NCBI GenBank assembly: GCA_037975125.1
Contig: CM075853.1
Coordinates: forward strand, 39,455,113 to 39,519,112
Origin: Latrodectus hesperus
Lineage: Eukaryota > Arthropoda > Arachnida > Araneae > Theridiidae
Reading direction: 5' to 3'
Length of the DNA: 64,000 nt
Positions within the stretch are counted from its first letter, which is position 1. The number at the start of each line of letters is the position of its first letter. A model generated the notes under the pieces. The model was given only the letters and a program-made list of their open reading frames with translations, was not told the DNA's origin and did not search any database. This document shows, piece by piece, positions 22,032 to 34,870 of this stretch. The position numbers and the translations under genes were made by a program.

Positions 22032-25000
22032 TCATATAGTTTTTCAGTCAAGTATGTTTTTATATTTTCTTTCTAAAATATTTAGTTATTCCTGTTTAAT
22101 TGGTAATACATTTGTTTTGCAAAATTGAAATATATTTTAAATTTTATATTAATCTGTGTGTGTCTGTTTTTATTTTTGTGTTCATTATATATGAGTTTCC
22201 CAAATATGGGTTTGTTGAATTCTAACATGAAATCTAACACTTTTATTTGAAGGGAAAGAATTTTCAAAATTCTTTATTCCAATTGTGTTTATTATTTTGC
22301 AACGAATGAAAAATTCAACAAAATTATTAAAATAAAATTTGTTTCTGAATATTAATAAATGATAAAGTTAATGAATTTTTCTTTTATTTTATACTTGTAA
22401 CTGTTGGATATATTTAATGGAAATTATTTTATATTTATAAAATATAAAGATATAACTTTGTTAGTAAGTATTAACCGAGTGTATAACTTGATTATCAATA
22501 TTTGTTATCTAATGATTTTAATGTAAGGGAAATTAAAAAGAAAAATTAAGACTTAATGTATAAAATTTTCTTTTATGTACAATATTACTTGAAATTCAAA
22601 TGTATAAATAATATGTTTAATAGAATTATATTGTGTCTAATGAAGAAGCCATGAATTATTTTATAAGAATGATGATATTGTACATCATTAGCACATACTG
22701 TTTCCTAAATTGTCTAGATGTAATTATTTAGTTTTTATGCTGATATAAATTCATTGATGGACTGACTTTGTCTTCGTACTTTATTATCTCTTTTGAATTT
22801 TTTATCTCTTTGAGATTACAATTAAAAATTTCTTTATTGCAAACTTTTACAAATAATAAATCGTAAATAAATAAGTAAATAAATGAAAATTATGAAAATA
22901 AGGAATAGGGTTTTTTTATTGATGCTTTGACTATTTTTCAATTAAAAAATAATATGATTTATTTTTCAATGATTAAAACTTGTAATATTGCTACTTTTAA
23001 ATTACTTTTTGCTATACTTATATGATGGAATCCATAATACAATTTAAAATTCAGTAAATCTACCAGAAATGTATACTAACATTTTTAATTCTTAGTAATT
23101 TTGGTTATGTATATATCTCTTCAAAAGTTTCTAATATCAAATTAAAACTTTTTACTTTATTTCTAATTTTCACTATTCCACATCTTTTGAACAAATAGAG
23201 TAAATATTTTTATATTTCTTATTAATTATAATATCTTTAACTTTGTTTTAGGCTTTATGTAATTATAGTTTTTAATTATTTTATTAAGAATCATTAGGTG
23301 TTAAATAATTATATATCAAATGTGCTTTTCCACTAAATCTTAATCTAATATATAACTTTTGTAATCAAATCTCATGAGAAGCTGAGTTTTTCATTAAATG
23401 GAAACTAAACATTTTTATTTCAAGATTTAAGTCTGAAAAATTATTTCCTAATTTATTATATATTTAATGAATAAATTACTCTTTGGCAAGGAATCTAAAA
23501 GGATTCAATGGTGTTTTTATTTATTTATTATTATTCTTTTATATTTCAACTTTGATGATTTGTAACTTGTAAGTGTAATTGACATTTTGAAAAGTCCTAC
23601 AATTTGGGTTTTTATTCTGTGCTCAATTCACTCAATATTCTAGATTTTTACATGCAAGAGCTAATTTTTCCAGAACCTATAGTTTACAATGGATAATATA
23701 AACTTATTTATTTAGAATATTATTAATGGTTTCAGTAAGCAAACTTATATTTTTTAAAATCTATTCTCAAAGCAAAATTCCTTTTGTAATATATATTCAG
23801 TGGTGTGAAAAAATATTTGAAATTGCACTGGTAAAATAGTTATATCGGGTGACAGTAATTTATTAATTCTGCCGTTGTAGTATTACATTATTTCACTGTT
23901 AGTATTATTAATGCAACATTGTTAATATATGTATACACTCGTAGGAGTAATCTATTTGCAACATTTTCTTGTTATTTTAATTATGTATATAGTTAATTTC
24001 TGGAATAAATATTTAGTTTTAATCTTTTTAATCATAATTATTTAATTATATCATAGTTAATTGTGTTAAGTCATTATTACAATTAAAATTATGTATATGT
24101 ATTTATTTTAGAGTATATGCTTCTTTAACATCCAAAAACTTCATAAATCTCCTTGGGATGTCATAAGAAAGATTATTATACTTGACAATATGTGATAAAA
24201 ACTAAATAAGAATTCCAGGTGTAAATTCTGTTCCTTTGAAATACTGATGAGCCAACAAGTGAACTTCAAGTAGTTATTTTCTTTATTTGATTAGAAGAAT
24301 CTGTGTATCTGACTTGTAGACCCGAGAGAATGTATATTGTTTTGTTTTTCTAATTTATTCTGAGTTTATAAGAATGTCCTATATTGAGGTAAATACTGAC
24401 TAATTTGGAACTTTTAATCAATTAAAAAGAACCTACAAATGTATTTAAACTTATATAATTTCAATTTAGAGTTACTATTACTATGAAAAACTTTGATTTG
24501 TTGTTACTTCAGTAAAAGTTTCCTTGTTTAAAAGAGTATGATTAAAATGTTATATCTGTAGCTGTTATTACATTATGCGTATATGAATATTTCAAAACTG
24601 AAGTTATGGTAACTCCCATTGATAAACTTTCAAGATAAAATTAAGTTATTAATTAAAATAAATAAACATGACATTTTCTAGAAATTCTTACTGATTAAAA
24701 CATTAGATGTATCTCTTTATTAAAGTTATAAACAACCAGAAAGGAAAACTACGAATAATTAAATTTATAAGATAGTTATATTTATTGATTTGTCATCTTT
24801 TAAGTAATGTTTAAAACTGGAATTGTAAAGTCATAAAACTTTTATAAACTTTGAAACCAATCCCATAATTTGCATGAAAGGAATGAATTTTTTTTAAATA
24901 ATTATTCAAGCATGGACATGTAATGCAATGTGCATAGCATGATAAATTTGAACATCTGATGACTGAACAAGTTTGATTTCTGTTTTTGATTACTTCTTTC

Positions 25001-28000
25001 CAAGTTAAAACTTAACAGCAGCGATATGGAGAATAATTTGGCTTCATTCTTATTATGTATCAAATTATTATGTACTACTATTTTTCAATTGTAAAAATTT
25101 TAAAAAGTCTGTATTCAGCTACCTTAAATCTGTTGCATGTTATTGTCATAATATTTTAATAAACTTAAAAATAATGGGAAAAATGAATGCTGTTGGTTGT
25201 TGTGTAAATTTGATACTGTTAAAGCAAAATTAATTTTTTTTTAAATTTTACCAATGAATTCTAAATTTAAGTGTACTGTTGTTCTACTTTATTCAAATTT
25301 AAGGTATTTGTGTTATTTTATAGTGTAAGTTAATATTTTCAGTGAATGCATTTTTTATTTATTTAATAAAGCTGAAATCCTTTTTGACTTTTATATTGTA
25401 TATATGTATGTAAATAAATTCTCAGAAAATGTGTTAAGTGCTATTAGAAAGAAGGATTTTATTTTAAAATATTAAAAATTTGAAAAAAAATATATTTATA
25501 AAAAGTAAAAGTCATGCATTTGTCTCAAAAGTATAACAGTGTTCTCAACAGCAAATTCTAATTTAAAATTGGTTTATTACCAAAATAAATTATTCAATTA
25601 TAAAAAAAGGAATTTATTTGAAGCTCACGATTCTTCAGATTGAGATCTAAAAGCTCTATATTATGAATGAAATCTAAAAGAAGTCTTAACATTATAGCAT
25701 CAAATTAACAAAGACAATTTAGTATTTAAAAAGGTACATTACTAAAAAAAGAACTGGTACAGATATGCAGTTATTTACTGAGAACTACAAAAATATTTTC
25801 AATGAGATGCTTCAATCTGCAAGTTTCTAAATTTGTAATATTTCAAAATACGATAAAATTCTTAAGTTTTATATGTTATATATTGAAGCAATATTTAAAA
25901 TTATTATTGAAAACTTTTTTATGTTATAATTTGAGTTATATTCTTTTTAAAGTTAAGAATAATATGTGTTCGTTTCGTAATTGCTTTTGCTCTGATTCAT
26001 TCACGATGGCATATAACTGTTGGTGATTTAGATTTTGCGAGATTTTAAATTATTTAAAATTATGGGGGAACATTGTGTATATATGTACTCATTAATTTTT
26101 CTTTTTCAAAATCAAATTGTCACTCTTTTCAATATATGTTATATTCTGGGTGTGGGTTATAAAAGTTACAGTTTATTTAGCTTATACATAATGCCATTAC
26201 TATATATTTGGAAAATTATTATGCAGTTATTATGTAAAACTAATTTTATCTTTTTGAAATTTCCATGCATTAAAAAGAAGCTCTTAATTGTTTTTATAAT
26301 GTTTTAAATGTTATTAATCATTATTTTTATCAATTATATAATTATATGTAAATTCAATTAAAACTACTAGAAAATTCAAGAAGTATCCTAAAATGATTTT
26401 TACAAATTATATGATATTTTTGTCAAATATGATGTTTTAATGAAAATTCAAGACAAATGTGATATTTGAGTACTAAATATTGATATCTGTTTATGTTACA
26501 CTATTTTTAAAATAGCTGAGAATAAGTTTTAAGTGCATAGAAGCATCATTTTACTCCTTACTTGCATATGTATTGAGAAAATACTTTTTTGAATTATTAA
26601 TCTTCCTTTATAAGATATTTCTGGAGACTACTGAAGTTTTAAGTTTTGGATTAATGATTTCTTACTTATTGTTTTTCTGTCCTTATTTATTATGAAAACA
26701 TATCATAACATATCTATATCACATATGCTTTTAATTGGTATAACCTCATATTTACAATGTACAGAAGAATGTATGTTCTATATTTCTATCATAATGTTTT
26801 GAAATTATATTTGAGACTCCTTAGAAGCTACTTTAGAGAGCATTTTAATAGCAATTTATAGCTTTAAATAAATTAATTCGAGTTTTTATAGGTATATATT
26901 CTTTTAATTTCTGGCTTCTAACACTCTTAATTTTTATATTACCTATTTTATTTATATTTTTTTGAGATATCAATAAATGCTAAGCAAATATAAGTTTTGT
27001 AATTTTATTTCCCTTTTGTATGTTTTAGATTGAAGAGACTAGCTTTTTTACATCCTATTTTGCATTTTATATGTACATGCATTAGTTTTAATGAAGTTAT
27101 TAAGGTTAGAGATAGATTTTTTTTTGACAGTGGAGCACATGTTCAATATTTTTTGAATATTTTAAAAAATATTTCAAGAAATTTAAAATATGTTACTTTA
27201 ACTCATAACTTTAAAAATTAATCAAATATTTATTAATTTATTTTTTAAAATTGAATTTCTATATTTTTTAAATCATTTATAAAATTGGAACTTTTTTTAT
27301 CATGTTTTTCAAAGTAAGCATGGACAAATAGCTTCTGAACTAAAAACATAAAACTATTGTTAAATCAAACTTACTGCATGCATTTACTGCAAAATAATGC
27401 ACTAGTTCTGTCATTTATTTTTTATCTCACATCTAAATTCATCAACTTCCTTGAACGTTGATATGATTTTAATCTAAATCTATGTATATGAAATTTTTTA
27501 AAAGTATACTCATTGGATTTCTGTGATTTGCAGTTGTAATAGTTTTTTGTTGTTAGTTTAATTATTTATGGAACATCAAAATACTAAATTTATTTTGTGA
27601 ATTATCACTTTTCTAAAGATTTTTTAAAATACTTTATGAACTTTTTTCTGCATTGAGTTTCATCAACATGCTGTTTAGCATCATTCATGTATACATATGC
27701 CATTTTTGATCCCTTTTTTCAGTATTGTATTTTTTATGTTCAACAATTTAAAACCTGTAATTCAGAGATTATTGTAAATATTCTTATATTATTTCATTAT
27801 TGAGTATTTTGTTCATCCCTATTATTTTTTACGTATGCTTTTAAACTTCTTTATGTATTAATACTTTTATGGGAACAAGTGATTTGATGAAAATTGTTTT
27901 AAATTGTGAATATGATAATTATTATAAAATATTAATTAAAATTTTTTGTTGGAAATATTGTCATGTAATTTGTGAGAATGAAACTGATAAATTTAAGAAA

Positions 28001-30172
28001 TATTTAACTAATAGAATGGCGATTAATAAAGACATTTATTATATTAAAATTTAAATACTTTTTAATTTAAAATAAAGTTTCTTAGTTAAAGTAAAATATA
28101 AAAATTCTTTATATTTTGTTTTTAAACGTATCACTTATTATCTTAATAAATATATAATAGTATTTTTTGTTTTTGTGAAAACTAAAAGCTTATATGCACT
28201 ATTGACGAAGATTATTTGTTCATTTGCATCTAAGATTTTGTACTTTTGGTAAGGAAACCAGCACAAAAGGTTATTGAAGTTAAAAAGTGATGTTTAACTT
28301 TTATTGTTTATTAATTATAACTTTTTTAATTCCAGATTTAATAACATCATACTGCTTTGTAAAATGTTTTTCATGAAAGCTTATAAATATTCTAATTTTA
28401 TACATCTTATAGAGTCCTTTAAAAATTTATATATATATTATAATTTTAATTAATTAATTGGAAAAATATTTTAGATTTACCAAAAATATGTTTTTTTACT
28501 TATTAAAATTTTTTCTATTTAATAAGTTTTAATTTCAGGTTAATTTTTAAATTAAACATAATTATTTAATAATAGTTAAAGACAAGTTAAAAAAAGTTCT
28601 TTAAATAAGTGAATTGTTAATATCATGATGCATTTTATATATTCTGTATGATTTTAAAAATTCTGCTTTTGTTTCAAAATTCATCTTTTGTCATTACTTG
28701 TATACATTGTATATTAATAAAGTTACTTTTTGAACATTTATATTGTTTTCAATATAGTTTTATAAATATAGAATAATATTTTATAAAATTTAAGATTTCT
28801 TTATTTTTTAATTATTTTTTTCTGAAAATAATTTTACTTTTTAAATGCTACCCACTGAAAAATGTTATGTGGAAAATTTATGTTTACACAAATTAAGAAG
28901 TTATTTAAATTTTGAAAAAAATGTACTAAAGAATGTACTTGAAAAAAATGTACTTTTCTAAAAAATTACCTATAGTTAATTAAAACTATTAAATTGGAGT
29001 CGTGTAGAATTAGGAAGCAAATTCATATTTGTATCTAATTGTAAATTTATCACACAATTACTAATTTACTGTGTTTATTTTGCTTTGTTTAAAAAATAAC
29101 TTGTGTAAATTATGAAGGAAACAAGATGTTTAGAAATCAATATATATATGTATATTTGAGACTACAAAATTTGGTAAAAATTTAAACAATTGTTTTTATA
29201 AAGAAATTAATAACAAATACATTCCTTGTGGAAATTTTCTAAAAAATTACAAACGAAAAACGTGCAAAAGTTTTGAGGATTAAAAATAAACTGGGTGTAT
29301 TTAATTTAAAATTTAATAGGTTTTTAATTAATATTTATTATTTTAATTTAAATTGTTAGTTATAAAAAAGAATTGCAACAATGAAAAAAAGTTTTTACTT
29401 TTCAGTTTTCTTATTGAGGAAAGGCAACTTTACTCATCAAAGTTACATATTATAGTGAATCACACATCATAATAGTGTAAACTACAATCAAGTTTGTAGT
29501 TTACACATATTCAAGCAGAATTTTAAAACTGTTTTACATTTTCTTTTACAAATTTTTTTTTTCAATTTTATTAAATTTTTGCTGACTTGAAGTTATTACA
29601 GTCTGCCAATTTCCCATAATTTTGGATAGCCAAATTTCTGAACAAAGCACCTTCCTTTGAATTTGAAAATGCATACCATGGTCAAAATAATCTGAGGCAG
29701 GAAAAATAATTATGACTGACAACAAAAGTAAATTCTCCAATACAATGAGAGATAGACATAATTTGACCATTTAATATGTCTACTTACGCATTCTTGCTTG
29801 ACAAAAATCTTTAACATAATAAAAAATTTTTTTTTCCTCAGTTTAGTAGAGGAATATTGAAAATCAGCCTCCTCTGGTAGGATTTGAAATAAAAGTGTAA
29901 TGCATTCCATAGTTTTGCTAGATTTTCTGTAGAAGGCAGTTAATTTCAAAATGTGTTATAATGCCGTCAATAGTGTATCTTTCTGTTGTGATGTAGTTGT
30001 GAATGTAAGTTAATCTCTAGTTTTATACTATTTTTAATACAGTATTTTAGCAGTGAAATTTTTATTTCTATAATGTTTTTAAATCTCTTTATTTTACCAG
30101 TCGAATTATTTATGGTAAGATGAAACCATTGTTTTTTCCCATAGAATTATTATTTTTATGAATGAAGTTACT
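22032..30172. other. ABHD13 3' UTR and AT-rich intergenic DNA
   Basis: The 3' UTR should begin here; candidate poly(A) signals AATAAA occur at 22331-22336 and 22354-22359, but such hexamers are common in AT-rich DNA. For the remaining 8 kb I find no gene, transposon body or RNA gene. Short open frames at 25802-26307, 27030-27221, 27869-28054 and 29546-29949 lack homology or splice context. A short hairpin lies at 29475-29506. Confidence 0.6.
29475..29506. repeat. 13-bp perfect inverted repeat
   Basis: gtgtaaactacaa (29475-29487) is the exact reverse complement of 29494-29506, with a 6-base loop. Confidence 0.8.
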
Positions 30173-30180
30173 GTCTATAG
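30173..30180. repeat. Target site duplication of hAT element, left copy
   Basis: 'gtctatag' matches 'gtctagaa' (31544-31551) at 6 of 8 bases. Eight-base duplications are the hAT rule. Confidence 0.55.
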
Positions 30181-31543
30181 CAGAGGTGGCCAAGCTCCTT
30201 GATAGTCCGAGCCATCTTTCAAAATTCGAAATTTTTCTCGAGCCGCAATGAAATACGTATTCAAAAGGGGTAAAAAATGTTTTTTTTAAAAAAAAATTTT
30301 TTTGCAGAAATTATATTTATCGAAAACAAATAAAATCACAAAATATGTGTATTGAATTTATATAAATATTAAAAATTAAACATTTATTTTACTTCTCTTG
30401 ATTATGCTTTAAAATTTGGTGAATAATTGATGACATCACTTCTCAATAATTCTTTGAGATGCTGGTTAGAGAATACTGATCGGTGTTTGGATTTCACGAA
30501 TTTTAAAGTGAAATAAAATGATTCATATTTGTACGTTGTTCCTAATGTTGACAAGCAGAATTTTTTTTAATTCAAGATACTTCGATTCTGGTACAAATTT
30601 AAAAATACAGTAATCGGCGTTCGACTTATTTTCATTGTAGAGATTGATCTTCTTGCATCTCGATTAATTCTAATTCTTCAGATGCTTTTTGAATCGTTGT
30701 TCCTAATGTTGAATTAATTTGAAAAGCAGAATTTTTTTAAATTCAGGATACTTCGATTCTGGTACAAATTTAAAAATACAGTAATCGGCGTTTGACTTAT
30801 ATTTTAATTGTAGAGATTAATCTTCTTGCATCTCGATTAATTCTAATTCTTCAGATGCTTTTTGAATCGTTGTTCCTAATGTTGAATTAATTTGACCAGC
30901 AGAATTTTTTTTAAATTCAGGATACTTCGATTCTGGTACAAATTTAAAAATACAGTAATCGGCGTTTGACTTTAATTGTAGAGATTGATCTTCTTGCATC
31001 TCGATTAATTCTAATTCTTCAGATGCTTTTTGAATCGTTGTTCCTAATGTTGAATTAATTTGACAAGCAGAATTTTTTTTAATTCAGGATACTTCGATTC
31101 TGGTACAAATTTAAAAATACAGTAATCGGCGTTCGACTGATATTTTCATTGTAGAGATTGATCTTCTTGCATCTCGATTAATTCTAATTCTTTGGATGCT
31201 TTTTGAATCATAATTATATTAGAAATGGAAAACTCACCTTGAATTATGCTAATTTAAAATGGATTAAAAAAAACGCCATTGTTTATGTTCTTTCGCGCAG
31301 TTTTTGATGAGTCATCGTTCTTAACTTGGACGGAAATAAAATTTATTACAACGTTGCACTTATTTTTTCATATTTGTTGTCAATAATGTAAAAAACATTT
31401 TGTAACACATGCGGAACGATAGTAATTTTTTAAAATGTAATAACATAAAAACGGAAAAGGAACTCATGTACATATCTCGTGAGCCACAAATAATCCTTCA
31501 AAGAGCCGTGTATGGCTCGCGAGCAGCAGGTTGGCTACCCCAT
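30181..31543. mobile_element. Non-autonomous hAT element with internal tandem array
   Basis: The left end 'cagaggtggccaa' (30181-30193) is mirrored by 'ttggctaccccat' (31531-31543); the inverted ends match at 9 of 13 bases and have the hAT form. Subterminal GAGCC/GGCTC motifs recur at both ends (near 30209, 30239, 31471, 31503 and 31514), typical of hAT subterminal binding repeats. Imperfect 8-bp duplications flank it. There is no full transposase; most of the interior is the four-copy array at 30534-31209, whose - strand translation resembles a hAT C-terminal segment. Confidence 0.75.
30534..31209 (-). repeat. Four-copy tandem array (161-173 bp units) derived from hAT transposase C terminus
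   Basis: Units begin at 'cgttgttcctaatg', at 30534, 30695, 30868 and 31036, and the last ends near 31209. Copies are over 90 percent alike by eye. Each unit is largely open on the - strand. The clearest stretch (30999-30817) reads 'ELELIEMQEDQSLQLKS', then 'FVPESKYPEFKKNSAGQINS' and 'TLGTTIQ'. This order matches the hAT C terminus (ELIDLQxDxxLKxxF ... YPxLRKxAxxxxSxFGSTYxCE). The array is thus a repeated piece of transposase, not an independent satellite. Confidence 0.75.
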
Positions 31544-31551
31544 GTCTAGAA
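31544..31551. repeat. Target site duplication of hAT element, right copy
   Basis: 'gtctagaa', 6 of 8 bases equal to 30173-30180. Confidence 0.55.
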
Positions 31552-32390
31552 TTATTCACTAAGAAACATTTTATGAACAAAATTCTATTTTATTGTATCA
31601 AAATACAGTATTTCTTTTGCTTTTTGTTGATTGATTTTTTCATATTTCATAAAAAGGCAATACTGCTTCAATTAATACATATTTATGTTACAAAAAAGTT
31701 AATCATTAGCTTATGCCCTCACCATACCATATTGTATAACAGTTCTTGAGGCAAGAGTGCCCGTTAATCAATCACCTGTTTGTTGTTGAGTGTATGTCTG
31801 GAGATGTAACTGTGCTGCTAGGCGTCAGACCAAAGCACATCCCATACATGTTCTATAGGATTTAAATCCAGTGATTACGCTGGCCAAATCATTTGTGTAA
31901 TATCTTTTCTTATCTGTAGCTCTTAAACAACTAGTATTTGGTGTGATCGTGCATTATCATCCATAAAAACGAAGTTTGCTCCAATGGCACCTCGGAACAG
32001 ATGGACATGGAGAAGGATCATGCTTTTAAAATAGCGATCTCTGGTTGCAGAACTTCTGTCGAAAATCTGGAGTTCAGTCTGCTCGTTCATTATCATGCCT
32101 CCGCAGTTCATAACTCAAGGACTACCGTAACGATTTCTTTGCGTCATATTGCTGGAAAGAAACCGTGTGTGGATCTGTCTAAATCCAGTGGTATTGAGAA
32201 TCGCTTGTGTTATTGAAACGACTCCATTGATAAAATTTTCAGTTTTTGCGCGTCTTGCAGAACTCTGAACAGTGACGTCGACGCCCAACTTTCAGTGATA
32301 CAGCGTTTAGGATGGCTGGAGAATGGGTTACTTTTATGAAAGCGTCTGGATACAGTAAACTGCGATATTAAACGCCCCGTTATTGTACAT

Positions 32391-32399
32391 AGTTACTGA
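32391..32399. repeat. SINE target site duplication, left copy
   Basis: 'agttactga', repeated exactly at 32706-32714. Confidence 0.75.
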
Positions 32400-32705
32400 A
32401 AGGCCGCGATAGCCTGGTTGGATGGGGCGTCGTTCTCATTATCGGAAGGTATTAAGTTCGAATCCTGGCCGACAGAAGATCCGTCGTGTTCACTATAGGC
32501 GACTGGGGCACGTTAAAACTGGGCGTGGTCGCAACGTCCTCCTAGTGAAATAATACCAATGGAGTGGCAGGCCAATTATTGAGGGTCTTCTGCTTGGTCC
32601 CTGCTTCAAAATCATGAAGACTCCACCTGGCTGTTTCTATCTAACTGGTAGAGCACAACTCAGGACTAGGTACAGGGAAGCATGCTGGTGCAACAACAAT
32701 AACAC
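32400..32705 (+). mobile_element. tRNA-derived SINE, family 1, inserted in the Tc1-like relic
   Basis: The tRNA-like head has the box A-like 'TAGCCTGGTTGGATGGGGC' (about 32411-32429) and the box B 'GTTCGAATCC' (about 32457-32466). The body contains 'GGGGCACGTTAAAACTGGGC' and the 3' end 'GGTACAGGGAAGCATGCTGG' with a CAACAACAA tail. The flanks carry an exact 9-bp duplication. Removing the SINE and one duplication restores a Tc1 reading ('SAIAQ-LCTITGR'), confirming the insertion boundaries. Confidence 0.9.
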
Positions 32706-32714
32706 AGTTACTGA
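32706..32714. repeat. SINE target site duplication, right copy
   Basis: Exact copy of 32391-32399. Confidence 0.75.
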
Positions 32715-33030
32715 GCAATGGCGCTTGCTTATTCATTTTGCGCTCTTTTCGCCTATAAAACTATATGTGGTTTTCATGAGTCGATCATAGCATTTTTTCT
32801 AACAGCTATACTAATGATTTGGAAGGCTTTCCAAATATGCGAAACTATACTTTTGTTGGTTCCAAGCTTTTCAGCTACAATGATCGCACTACACCCATCC
32901 TCCAGCTTTCCAATCAATCTTCCACGTGTGAATTCGTCGAGTAATTTCTTCTGGCCATATTTCATGAAAGCTCTCATTTGCTTGAGTACCTAACCGCTTC
33001 TTCGTTCTTTTATTGTAGTCTTGAGCTGCG

Positions 33031-34500
33031 GCTGTCTACGTCGCCTTGCTCTTGACATTTGTTGACACATGACTTTTTTACTCAATTGAGAGTTCATTGT
33101 AGTGATCGCAAGAGCCCTTTTTCTGATATTTTATTAAATTAAGTGTTTATATTTCAACTTTGCATATTCTAATGGAGTAAAAGTTAAGTGAAATTGTTGA
33201 GACTGTTATTTCTTTAATTACTCACAAACGAAATCATTTTGTCGGCATTTTGTAAGTAATGCTCAATTTGATAAGTTTTAATTATTAGAAACACTGAATT
33301 TCATGCGATTTTATTAGAATTTAAAATAATTGTTGAAATATTTACACTTCCAATTGTAATTTTAAAATAAAATTATAAATATAATAGGAAAGAATGTAAA
33401 ATACTATTTATTTAATTTTTTTTATCTCTGATTATAACCGTTTTGGGGGATATGAAATGCGTATTAACAGTAATGTAAAGGTTACTTGAATGATAAATTT
33501 AGATATTTTCGATATATAATACATATACTACTACAATACAATTATCTTAAGTATTGTTAAAAAGATTTCTAATTAAAAAAAAATATATATATATATATGG
33601 CCAAAAATTAAAAAATTTGTGGCCGGTTTGCCACTTTTCTTTAAGTTTTTATTTATAGTAGTATAGTCAATTTATAAATTATAATGGTACCAATAATAGT
33701 CGATTTATATGCTTTATATGCAATAAATTGACTATTACTAAGGCAGGGGAAAAGAAATTTGAATTATTTATTGAAATTTTTTAAATTGATGAAGAAATGA
33801 CTGTATTTTTCTGCTTACGAGTTCAGCAGATTAATAGTTTATAAAAATTGTTTTCTATAATATTTAGAGATATTTTAATTTATTTTTAAAACTTTTTATC
33901 TTATAATATATAATATTAATTTTTAAAAATATTTAATTTAGGTTAGATTAATTTTAAATAGAACAAATCTGAAATTAACTTTAGCTTAGAAATATTGGAA
34001 TTATACTTTGTTTATAAACATTTTGTTCTCATGTTACTATTTTGTTAAATTATATGGAGGTTAAAAGAAATTCCTAATATATATTTATATTTAAATTATT
34101 TTATTATTTTTCCTGTCTTCAAAATTTAGTAATAACTCTATGTAACTAATGAAATTTTAGTAATTTTTGTACTAAGGTTTAATTTTTTTTTCACTTTGGA
34201 ATGCATAAAAATATTTGTTTCTTTCCATACGTTTAATTTTAAAGCAGCGTAAAATCACCCCTATTTTATTTCTTACTTTTAAATCATTTTGTTGCAAATC
34301 ATGTACAGTTTATCTTTTACCACTATATACATTATACATATGTATACCAAATATATAATTTAATTTGCTTTATGAAATTATCTTTTCATTTATCATCATT
34401 AGTAGAAAATAGGATGCAATTATACATATCAAATAACAATACTACTGCTGTATTTCTTTAACAGTTTGTAGATTCTGTATTTAATTCGTAAAATATCCTT
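33031..34500. other. AT-rich intergenic DNA
   Basis: No gene is seen. A short (TA)n tract lies at about 33583-33598, followed by a small palindrome around 33599-33624 (ggccaaaaatt / aatttgtggcc). Confidence 0.6.
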
Positions 34501-34870
34501 TTTAATAGTGGCAACCCGCTCTATAAACAAACGACCTGTTAACTTCGCCAACTAAACATGGCGAATCTGTATCGATTTTCGCGGGCTTGGCCTCAAAATC
34601 AACCAGATTCAATACGTGGTGAGTGTCAAGTTGTGTCTCTCATCAACAGTCTTGTTTACACTCTGCCTGGAACCGGATCTATAATTGGTTGAGTGGGGCA
34701 CCAATGAACTTGGCATCAATCCATAATTTTAAGTATTCTAGCCCGCACCTCGGAAATAAAGAAATTGGAACAGTCATCTCTCCGACCTGTCCACTATGAT
34801 GGGCTGGCCCGCTAATGAGGGAACTGTCACTCAAGAATGGGATAAGCCGCTCTTTTGTCATCTAAGACTG
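34500..34870 (+). other. Less AT-rich patch with 44-codon ORF and possible first exon
   Basis: Base composition differs visibly from the flanks. On the + strand, ATG 34558 (context aaacATGG) opens a 44-codon ORF, 'MANLYRFSRAWPQNQPDSIR' and onward, ending at TGA 34690-34692. After codon 20 there is a strong donor match, G|GTGAGT (GT at 34619-34620), so it could be a first coding exon of 20 codons. A 60-codon frame on the - strand (34861-34679) overlaps the right part. I do not recognise either product, and no downstream exon could be tied to it. An unclassified repeat is an equal possibility. Confidence 0.3.

Larger units (their letters stand above)
31745..33030 (-). pseudogene. Tc1-like transposase relic, split by a SINE
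   Basis: On the - strand, 32977-32774 encodes the N-terminal helix-turn-helix 'GRLIGKLEDGCSAIIVAEKL' and 'GTNKSIVSHIWKAFQ'. After the SINE (32400-32705), the protein resumes with 'LISQFTVSRRFHKSNPFSSH' and 'PKRCITES' (32370-32250). Then come 'LFRGAIGANFVFMDDNARSH' (32010-31950), which holds the second catalytic Asp, and a 'DLNPIEHVWD' segment with the catalytic Glu near 31860-31830. Several stops and frameshifts make it inactive. No terminal inverted repeats could be placed. The ORFs at 31923-32111 and 32774-32977 (-) are its surviving pieces; the + strand frames over them are shadows. Confidence 0.85.

Noticed and set aside
25802..26307. Pair of adjacent + strand ORFs (74 and 90 codons)
   Set aside because: Phe/Ile/Tyr/Lys-biased translations of AT-rich DNA with no motif, homology or splice signals.
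30534..31209. CRISPR-like or satellite array
   Set aside because: The units are directly adjacent with no spacers, lie inside hAT ends and match transposase sequence. The genome is eukaryotic.
32718..32993. 91-codon + strand ORF
   Set aside because: Antisense shadow of the Tc1 helix-turn-helix domain on the - strand.
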